Below, one piece after another: positions 56,910-64,000 of a DNA stretch of 64,000 nt. Source of the stretch: Calliopum simillimum (Eukaryota; Arthropoda; Insecta; Diptera; Lauxaniidae). Each line of letters starts with the position of its first letter. Position 1 is the first letter of the stretch. The stretch is from positions 48,789,061-48,853,060 of the forward strand of contig OX638369.1 in the NCBI GenBank assembly GCA_951812925.1, read 5' to 3'. The notes beneath the pieces were generated by a model. The model was not told the DNA's origin, ran no database searches, and saw only the letters and a list, made by a program, of their open reading frames with translations. The translations under genes and the position numbers were made by a program.

Positions 56910-57707
56910 CATAAATTTTCAATTCTTAAGACTTTTCAGAGTTTTTGCTTTCAAAGTATTTGTGACTGTTTCAAGACTTTTCGAGTAATTTCAACATTCC
57001 CTGACTTTCCTTATATTTTTTTGCATTTCTAGTAAGTACTTTTTGGATTTTTCAGAACTATTCTTCTATACCAACATTTTTCGGCTTTCCCTTATTTAAA
57101 CCATTTTCTTTATTTGAATTTCTTTAAATTCTTTAACTTTTATTTAATTTCTCGGCTTCCCACTACTTTTTTTAGTTTTTCGTTCTCTCAAACATTTATT
57201 GCCTTTTCAATATCAATTGTCATTTAAGCATATCGTCCCGTGAGTTTTATCTGGCCCAATGTGCTTATTTTTGATACTCTGAATATGGACTTATCTCGAA
57301 CCATGATCTATCTAGTGATGTTTTGAGAATTGAACTAACTGCTTTACTTTCTGAGATATGTTCAAATTTGTTTTAAAGGCAGAGTTTTCTACATGAATTA
57401 AGTTTGCTCCATATGTACAGCACAATGTAAAGTTTATCATTGATTTGTTTTGCATGGAGCAAACTGTCCAAGATGACTTATCTGATAAAATTTCGAATAT
57501 CTCGAAAAGTACTTTAGTCCCATTCTGAAATTTAACACGATAAGTAATTGTACTTTTTTTACCCGATTTTTTTGTATTAAGGTTCAAACTTTCTTCTGCG
57601 ATTTTCTCGAGCTGCATCAACATGCGTATGGGGCAAAACAGAACAAAAGAGAACAAGCTTTTTCTAAATTTGCAACATTTTTCATCTGCTTCAACATTTT
57701 TTAAAGA
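56910..57707. other. non-coding, nothing recognised
   Basis: T-rich DNA. An ACTTTCTGAGATATG word near 57,345 resembles the inverted form of the ATAACTC.GAAAGTAAG repeat, but no more of it could be aligned. Confidence 0.45.
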
Positions 57708-57709
57708 TA

Positions 57710-58520
57710 CACCAATACCTCACTTTGCGTCGGGGTTACGTTCCAAAAAAACACGACGCAAATAGAATCGACGCAAAGTGAATTAAGATTTTCTATAGCA
57801 AACCATGTAAAAATCGAAGATAGGTTCCAGGGTTACGAAAATACTACTTTTTAAAAAGAAAATTGAACAAAGTAAACATTTAAAAAACAAAAATAATAAG
57901 GCGATTCCTGAAAACGTGTAAAACCCTCGAAAACCTCGTAAACTCGTAAAACTGTCAAATTTCGTATTGATTTTGACAACTTTTACGAGCTTACGAGGTT
58001 TTCGAGGGTTTTACACGTTTTCAGGAATCCCCTCAATATAAAATTTTATTACATTCATACAAAAAACAAAAAAAAAAAAAGTATTCAATTAAAACCAAAT
58101 TAACTATTTAATTAATTTATGAAAAACAAAACTAAAATTAAACACTGTATTTCACAAAAAATTAGTCCGATGTTTGCTAAACAGTTTTTTTTTCAACGTA
58201 ATATAAATTTCCTTGTAGCAATTGATATTCGTAGCTGTCAGGATCGTTTTTTAAAAAAATCTCCATAGCTTCCTCAATCAAACACATCGTTTTGGAAATT
58301 TGTTTGGAGGTTAAATTTTGTTCTTCGGAATTAGAAAAAAATGTGGTGCCATCTTTTAGAAAAAAAAATAAAAATTTCAAAAAATTTAAAAAAAAATATT
58401 GAACCCAAAACAACGCAACTTCGAAAATCTAACGACGCACAGTGAAAATTAGTACTAATTAAGCAGCGACGCAACTTCGAAAAAACGCAAAACGAAACGA
58501 CGCAAAGCGAGGTATTGGTG
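57710..58520. mobile_element. pogo/Tigger-like short element with TA target duplication
   Basis: Inverted ends CACCAATACCTCRCTTTGCG (continuing TCG) on both sides with one mismatch, flanked by TA (57,708-57,709 and 58,521-58,522). The left end continues GGGTTACGTTCC, a wording known from pogo/Tigger-like ends. At 811 bp it is non-autonomous. A minus-strand open frame (58,177-58,413) may preserve a few dozen residues of a transposase C-terminus (ISKTMCLIEEAMEIFLKNDP), which I could not confirm. A strong hairpin is nested at 57,902-58,030. Confidence 0.8.
57902..58030. repeat. near-perfect hairpin (~57-bp arms)
   Basis: GATTCCTGAAAACGTGTAAA, ACCCTCGAAAACCTCGTAA, CTCGTAAAA and GTCAAAT on the left are inverted on the right with about three differences; the loop is only a few bases. 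It lies inside the pogo-like element and has no coding. It could be a tiny foldback element nested there. A transcript through it would form a long double-stranded stem. Confidence 0.85.
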
Positions 58521-60130
58521 TATTTAAGTTTTTTGACATTTTTAAACAAATTTTTTAACTTAGTGCGGGCCATACTTTAAAAAGTGACAAATCGATTAAT
58601 TTTCAAATTATTCATTATCGAAAAAGTGTTTTGGCAATCCTATGAAACAAATCAAAACACACTCATAAATCCTTCAACCCACGCCACACGTCGACCAACT
58701 TCGACACCGCATATAAAACAATTATTTCACACCAAATACACTACCAGGTGGCGCTGCCAGCACTTTAATAACTGACTGACTGCCTGCCTGGCCGACTGAA
58801 TGTTTCGTGCTGCTGGTGCGCATTGAGTCGCATTTCCTGCTCCTGTGTGTTCTCATATTTACATTGCATGCCGCCTGCAATTTGCCAGCTGCTTCACCAA
58901 CTGATATGCAAATGAAGTTGTTGCACTAAATAGCGAAAGCATTGGCGTTGGCGGTGAAGTTGGCAATGGTAGCAGGTAGCAGTGCCGGTGTCGGTGTCGC
59001 CGTTGATGACGTTGGCATTGCGCGCGTCACCTTATGACGTTCTTCATCACCCAAAGTTGGCAGTTGAGAATATTTATGAAGGTGCACGCTGCTTGGTACA
59101 TTTTTTTGGTTGCATTGTATCGCCGTTGAAATTTCGATATCAAGTTTGTTGGTGGAGTCGTCGACATCATATGTTTGACATGTGATTTCTTGTTGCATTT
59201 TGTTGTGTCTGATGTGGTTGTTGACGTTTGCTGGCTGACTGACTGACTGACGGATTGTGTGACAGAAATGTGCCAAAATCATAAAAAATAACAAAATAAC
59301 ATTGGCAATCCTTTGAAATTTGTCAAATCGATTTAATGTTTTTGCTATAACTTGTATTATACTGAATGATGTGATATGAAATAGTCCTTAGCAAGAAAAA
59401 AAAATCTACCAATAAAAAAAAAACTTCTTTTGTGACTTCGAATTAAGGAGTGTTAAGAAGAAAATCAGAAAATTGTTTTAGATAATCCGCTATCGTAATC
59501 TTCCGGAGTTTTGGCAGAAAATATGCAATCAGTTTTCTTCGAAATAATATTTTTCTTCAAGTTTTGAGAACAGAGATTTTTGCCCACTATATTATTTTCG
59601 ATAAGCTCCCATAAATCAGAAGAATATCATGTACAAACTATCCTTTTGATTTTATAAATGCATCACATTATTTATTAAAGCATCCATTACTTGCAAAATG
59701 CACTTTGATTCAATTTCATTTTGTGAAGTTTCCCTTACCAGTTGGAGCATTTGTTGTTTTTTTTTTCCTTTTATATATTTAAATGGCCTTCAACTTTCAC
59801 TTTTCAAGCAAAGCGAAGCAAAACAAAGAAAACCACAAAATTAATTGATTGTTCTCTTAGATCATACATATAAGAAACATGCACAAGCCAAGTTGAATTA
59901 CTTCACATACAGACAGACAAAATTTGTATAAAGTTTCCAGAGTGAAATTTAATTTCCGGAACAAAAAGTACATAAAATATACTTCCATTGCAGCCATAAC
60001 AAAACAACACTTAAACATATTGTGATAGTTGATAAATATTAAAAATAATAGGTAGGGTAAGGGAGGGAAATATGGCCCAACAATCTTTCTTTTTTAAATA
60101 AGTCTCAAAACATAAGACAAAACAGTATGA
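58521..60130. other. non-coding, partly less AT-rich
   Basis: 58,740-59,290 is less AT-rich, with ACTGACTGACTGCCTGCCTG words and GGTGTCGGTGTCG, and has a 122-codon minus-strand open frame (58,926-59,294) with no recognised domain. The rest is AT-rich and unremarkable. Confidence 0.4.
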
Positions 60131-60139
60131 AGAAGAATT

Positions 60140-61147
60140 TTCTAAACATTGCACGAAAACCTGGATCAGAAAGAAAAAAAGTTCCAACAAATACTGGTAA
60201 GGCAAAAGATGTCGAACAACTCTTTTGAAGAGCTCCGATCACTTCTGTCAGAAAAGCAGCTCGTGTAGTTTAATGCTCTGATTTTTTTGTATGCAAAATT
60301 AAAGCTAATGCTGAGCTGAAGTCGTTAAAGTTCAGAAAGTTCCAGATCGCAATGCGGCAAAGAATTTAGAAGCAAAAAAAAAAAAAAAAACCAGCTAAAA
60401 AATTGAGATCTAGTTTTATAAAAAAATGTTCGAGCTTTGTGATGGATGATGAAACCTTTGTTCTGGTAGACTTTTCACAACTTCCGGTTCAACATTTTTA
60501 TGTGCCTGATGGACCAGGTAATATTCAGGAACAATACCGGATAAAAAAAGCAAACAAAATTCCCCAAGAAGTTTCTTGTGTGGCAAGCCATTTGCAGTTG
60601 TGGCAAAAGAAGCAAAACACTTGTGACATCAGGAACGATAAATACAGAAATATATATTAAGGAGTGTCTTCAAAAACGCTTTTGCCTTTCCTAAAACAGC
60701 ACAGAGTGCTTACATATTTCTGGCCCGCTTAGTATCATACCACTATGGAAAAAAGCCCCTGAGCGGTAGACGAATAATAATATAAATTTTGTATAACGGG
60801 AGGCAAACCCACCCAACTGTCCAGAACTCTGGCCTGTAGAGAGATATTGGACGGTCGTGAAAAAGGAATTGCGGAACACAGGAAAGTTAACCAAGGGCAT
60901 ATCTGACTTCAAGCGTAAATGGATCGGCTTCTCCAAAAAGGTAACGAAAACAACTATAAAATCGTTAATGACAGGATTCCCGGAAAAGGTGGATAGATAA
61001 ATTCCGATTAATATTCCAATATTTTAATGTTTAATGAATTTCTATAATATATTAATAAATCCACATATTTTTAAGAATTTTTAAATTGAACGGTTTAAGT
61101 TTTATTTAACTTAAAGCGTGTGTAAGTTATTTTTTGATACACTCTTT
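60140..61147 (+). pseudogene. DD37E transposase relic, copy 3
   Basis: Closely related to copy 1 at 7,305-8,297. It reads KPGSERKKVPTNTGKAKDVE-like sequence near 60,150, then an open stretch with FVMDDETFVLVDFSQLPVQH (first catalytic Asp region). Frames then break repeatedly: the TFWP.LA block carries a deletion, so the second Asp is lost, and the region of the third block (RPVE, near 60,835) is followed by ELRNTGKL and FKRKWIGFSKK. The 3' tail GGTTTAAGTTTTATTTAACT and terminus CACTCTTT match copy 1. No left terminus found. Non-functional. Confidence 0.75.
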
Positions 61148-61706
61148 TGTTGAAGTACAGTACAGAAGCAAGTTAAGTATCACAAAAAATATTAATGAAT
61201 TCTGATAAAATCGAACTCTATGTATATTGAAAAAAGTCAAACTGTGCTAAATAAGTGGGTTGTGAAATGTTTAAAAATTTTGAAAATATTGAATGAATAG
61301 GAAAATATTGGATTTATCGAAAAACTTTTAAAAAGTTGGAGAGTTGCCGAAATAAATTAATTAACATTAAATTGAATAATTTGAAATTAATTTCAAAAAA
61401 ATGGAAATATGTTAAAAATTTTAGGGATGTTGAATTTTAAAAAAAAATTGACCTAAACCAAGTTGAATAAGAAAGGATTGTGAAAAATTATTAAAATTTT
61501 AAAAAAAGGAATACGTAGAATAAGTCAAAATGTATTGAGTTCTTAACTGAACGGAAAATGTTATGTTTACTTAGCAACGTGTACAATTTTTTCATAATTT
61601 ATACACTGGTGAGAGAATTTAACACTGTGTTAAGCTAAATTTTTCGAGTTGTAACCAGACTAACGCACGGAATAATTTTAATGTATGAATCAAAATACCC
61701 CAAGTG
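61148..61706. other. non-coding, nothing recognised
   Basis: A/T-rich with many GAAAATATTG-type words. No paired ends. Confidence 0.5.
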
Positions 61707-61708
61707 TA

Positions 61709-62534
61709 GGGGAACTGATGCTATTGTGGTATACCTAATGCTTAGGTGGAATTTGAAAGACAACCATTAGATTAATTTCAGCCAAATCTGCTTGTGCTGA
61801 TCATTGATGTATTGGCTACAGAATATATTTCAATACAATAAAATGTGTGCAATGTCATTAAATAAAGCTATTGAGCAAAATCTGAAAAAAGTCAAAAAAA
61901 GCTGTTTCCAAAAAGTTGGCAGATATTGTGGTATATATGGTGGCGCAATGTGGTATATATACTGATCAGTACTTGTAAAGTGGGCTCGTAATGTGGTACA
62001 TATAAGTAGAGTAATGTGGTATACTTAACCATACAACCAAATGTAAAGTTTGAAAGGTATGAAATAAGTTCATAATAACATTGACATTGGTTTTCAAACT
62101 CATAGTTTTTATAAAAAAATAAACAGCCATCAAATAATGTTATAAATATCAAGAAATGTTCATATACTACATTAGCAAAGCCCGACTATACCACGCTGGC
62201 CAATTTTTAGAAATTACAAAATTGTAAAAATTAAATTGGAAACTTTGTGAATTTATATAGTTAAACACTTTTTCTTTACAAAATTTTTTTGCAAAAAATG
62301 CGCAAAATTACATCGACCACACGCGGTTAACATTTCTTCTTCTTCTTCTTCTTCTTCTTTACGTTTCGTTCAACTGACATCGGAAAAATTTTGTTTGGTC
62401 CATGATAGCACCACATCCGTGATTTTCATGTTTTCTGACAGGATAAAAGCAGTGACGTTCGCAGGTTTGTTCCCAAATCGAAGATATGCTACCATACCGC
62501 ATTGAAAAACTATACCACAATAGCATCAGTTCCC
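61709..62534. mobile_element. 826-bp TA-flanked element with GTGGTATA internal repeats
   Basis: Inverted ends GGGGAACTGATGCTATTGTG (left) and GGGAACTGATGCTATTGTGG (right, reverse-complemented), continuing GTATA, about 24 bp with one indel. TA flanks both sides (61,707-61,708 and 62,535-62,536). Inside the left half an AATGTGGTATA-like word recurs near 61,930-62,025. A (TTC)n tract lies at about 62,335-62,362. No transposase is recognised; the minus-strand open frame at 61,892-62,152 is low-complexity. A partial copy is at 47,440-47,665. It is probably a Tc1/mariner-type MITE from the TA. Confidence 0.8.
62335..62362 (+). repeat. (TTC)n microsatellite
   Basis: About nine uninterrupted TTC units within the TA-flanked element; the copy at 47,440 lacks this expansion. 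Confidence 0.85.
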
Positions 62535-62679
62535 TACCAGCTGAAAATTTTGTTGTCTCCGATTTCGCTCAAATTTGGCAATATGGTAGATGCGTTGTGC
62601 AAGAACAATAATCCGGGAAGATTTAGTCCTAGTACCATTTGTTGTTAAAATTCATGGTGTTAAAGTTGGCGTTTTTAGT

Positions 62680-62757
62680 CATTTTCATGAAAAGGGTGTT
62701 TTTTAATTGATATACTTATGGTCCCATTCATTTTTAAGTTCTCTTGTGTAAATTTAT
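62680..62757 (+). repeat. dispersed repeat shared with 10,115-10,216
   Basis: CATTTTCATGAAAAGGGTGT, T-run, ATGGTCCCATTCA and TTTTAAGT occur in the same order as in the first copy. Confidence 0.6.
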
Positions 62758-64000
62758 AAACTTCTAAACTAAAACTGAGTCCAAATTCGATATTTGTCAC
62801 TTGGGAGATTACACGGTGCAGGCATTCATAACACTTTAGTATCGTTGCACAATAAATAAATTAAAAAGAGTACTGTTTGCAGATATTGTATACGAATATA
62901 ACAATGATCGAATGAGTACAATTATACAGCATTTGTTTAAAATCCAACACATGTGGTTTCTCTTTGTTGGGAAATCTCATAGGTATATGTATAAAGAATA
63001 ATTTAATGGTACTTAATGCTGCCTTGTTTATGTGGTTAAGTGTGAAATCAAACCCAGTAGAAAAATTTACAGTGAGTATTCTATGTATATCAAATAAGAA
63101 TTCGCTTCAACTAATCAAATCGTTTTGACTAAAATTCATTTGAAATTTAAAAAAACAGGTTTTAACAAAGAATCACAATCATTACTTATTTACAACTCTG
63201 CATTAGTTTAGAAAAGGCTTTAAATACTTCAGAATATTTCATGAATTAAATTTTCAGCTTATTCATGGAAGTCACTTTCGGCAGGATTTCTCACCTGATG
63301 TGTACATACATGTATGTGCATATGTATGCCTAAGTGCCAAAATACAAACACTTAAATGACTAGATATGTACAAATAAATGAGTTTTTGGTTTAGCATTCT
63401 ATTTTTTTTCTGTTTTTGTTTTCTTTCTATTGCAAATTGCCTTGGAATACCACAGAGCCACAAGGAATGTATTGTGTAATATGTAGCCTCTTATTGAGTG
63501 TTTTTGTAAAAATGATTGATAGTCTGATTTATTCCAACGTACAAAAAAAAAAACTCAGCATTGCAGATTTCAATTTCGAATTAAGTCCTAGTAGTAAATC
63601 AAACGCCATGGCAACTGATTTATGTATGTAACACAAAGATTTTTCCCAAAAATTTAATATTTGTTTCTGTAATTAACTTAAGAAATTTTCGATTTAAAAA
63701 ATGTTGGTAAAGTATAAAGATTCATATCGTTTGAATACAATATCCTCTCTACATCAAGTGCAAATCCTACATGTCGCACAGTTTAATGAACATATTTTAA
63801 ATATATCTACTGAATTGCACGAGGGATGCTTCATAAATCTAATTAAAAAATATAAAAATTAACAATTGCTTTGATCATAAAATTTTGTGAAACAATAAAA
63901 CAGGTTAGCATCCTCATAAGTACCTTTTTTTGAAACTTGAAAAGCCTGATAGGCACGATATACATATTAAAAAATTTATAGCTGCTAATTTGTGTCTTGT
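62758..64000. other. non-coding, nothing recognised
   Basis: AT-rich to the end of the window with TGTATGTG-type simple words near 63,300. Short open frames lack any domain. Confidence 0.5.

Noticed and set aside
58926..59294. 122-codon minus-strand open frame
   Set aside because: Composition is mixed but the DNA shows simple GACT and GGTGTC runs; no domain, no start or splice context that I could defend.
1..64000. CRISPR arrays, operons, bacterial or viral genes
   Set aside because: No such organisation is present; repeats are transposon-like and composition is eukaryotic.

Overview
The window is AT-rich eukaryotic DNA and looks like a gene-poor intergenic or intronic stretch of an insect genome. 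A fly is most likely, and a tephritid-like dipteran is my best guess. This rests on the mix of mobile elements (copia, mariner, DD37E Tc1-like, piggyBac-like, hAT), on the simple CAG/TTG-type runs common in fly non-coding DNA, and on the lack of any operon-like coding. I see no complete host gene. Two short stretches (36,648-36,842 plus strand; 44,783-45,022 minus strand) have splice-like borders and could be host exons, at low confidence.

Layout. 1-8.7 kb: a short hAT element with an 8-bp target duplication (1,199-2,668), one copy of an unclassified CCAG-bearing repeat (3,223-3,826), a TTAA-flanked piggyBac-type non-autonomous element (5,758-6,761), and a decayed DD37E transposase (7,305-8,297) followed by one arm of a foldback repeat. 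8.7-15 kb: mostly unique AT-rich DNA with a few dispersed repeat pieces. 15.2-20.3 kb: a nest of three long inverted repeats (about 0.5, 2.0 and 2.06 kb), interrupted by a TTAA-type element and a 258-bp TA-flanked MITE. 20.3-31.9 kb: largely unique DNA with four small terminal-inverted-repeat or foldback elements and a possible LINE relic. 31.9-33.4 kb: a degenerate tandem array and a mariner C-terminal relic. 33.4-39.1 kb: mostly unique DNA, one MITE, one exon candidate, and tandem repeats carrying tRNA-like B-box motifs.

39,197-43,605 is a young Ty1/copia retrotransposon. Its two 151-bp LTRs look identical, it has a 5-bp target duplication, a primer-binding site and a purine tract, yet its polyprotein is broken by one frameshift and two TAG stops. 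43.65-45.8 kb holds a second CCAG repeat and a second DD37E relic. 47.7-53.6 kb holds two foldback structures. The larger (48,923-53,581) is a long imperfect palindrome carrying tRNA-like modules, and it was later invaded by a mariner and by a third CCAG repeat. 53,983-56,905 is a nearly full-length but broken piggyBac-like transposon. The last 7 kb holds a pogo/Tigger-like short element with a nested hairpin, a third DD37E relic and a TA-flanked 826-bp element.

Nothing here forms a pathway. What the sequence records is nested insertion, several times with target duplications or empty-site comparisons that can be read directly. The most unusual structure is the group of palindromic repeats that carry tRNA-like (A-box/B-box) modules next to T-runs.
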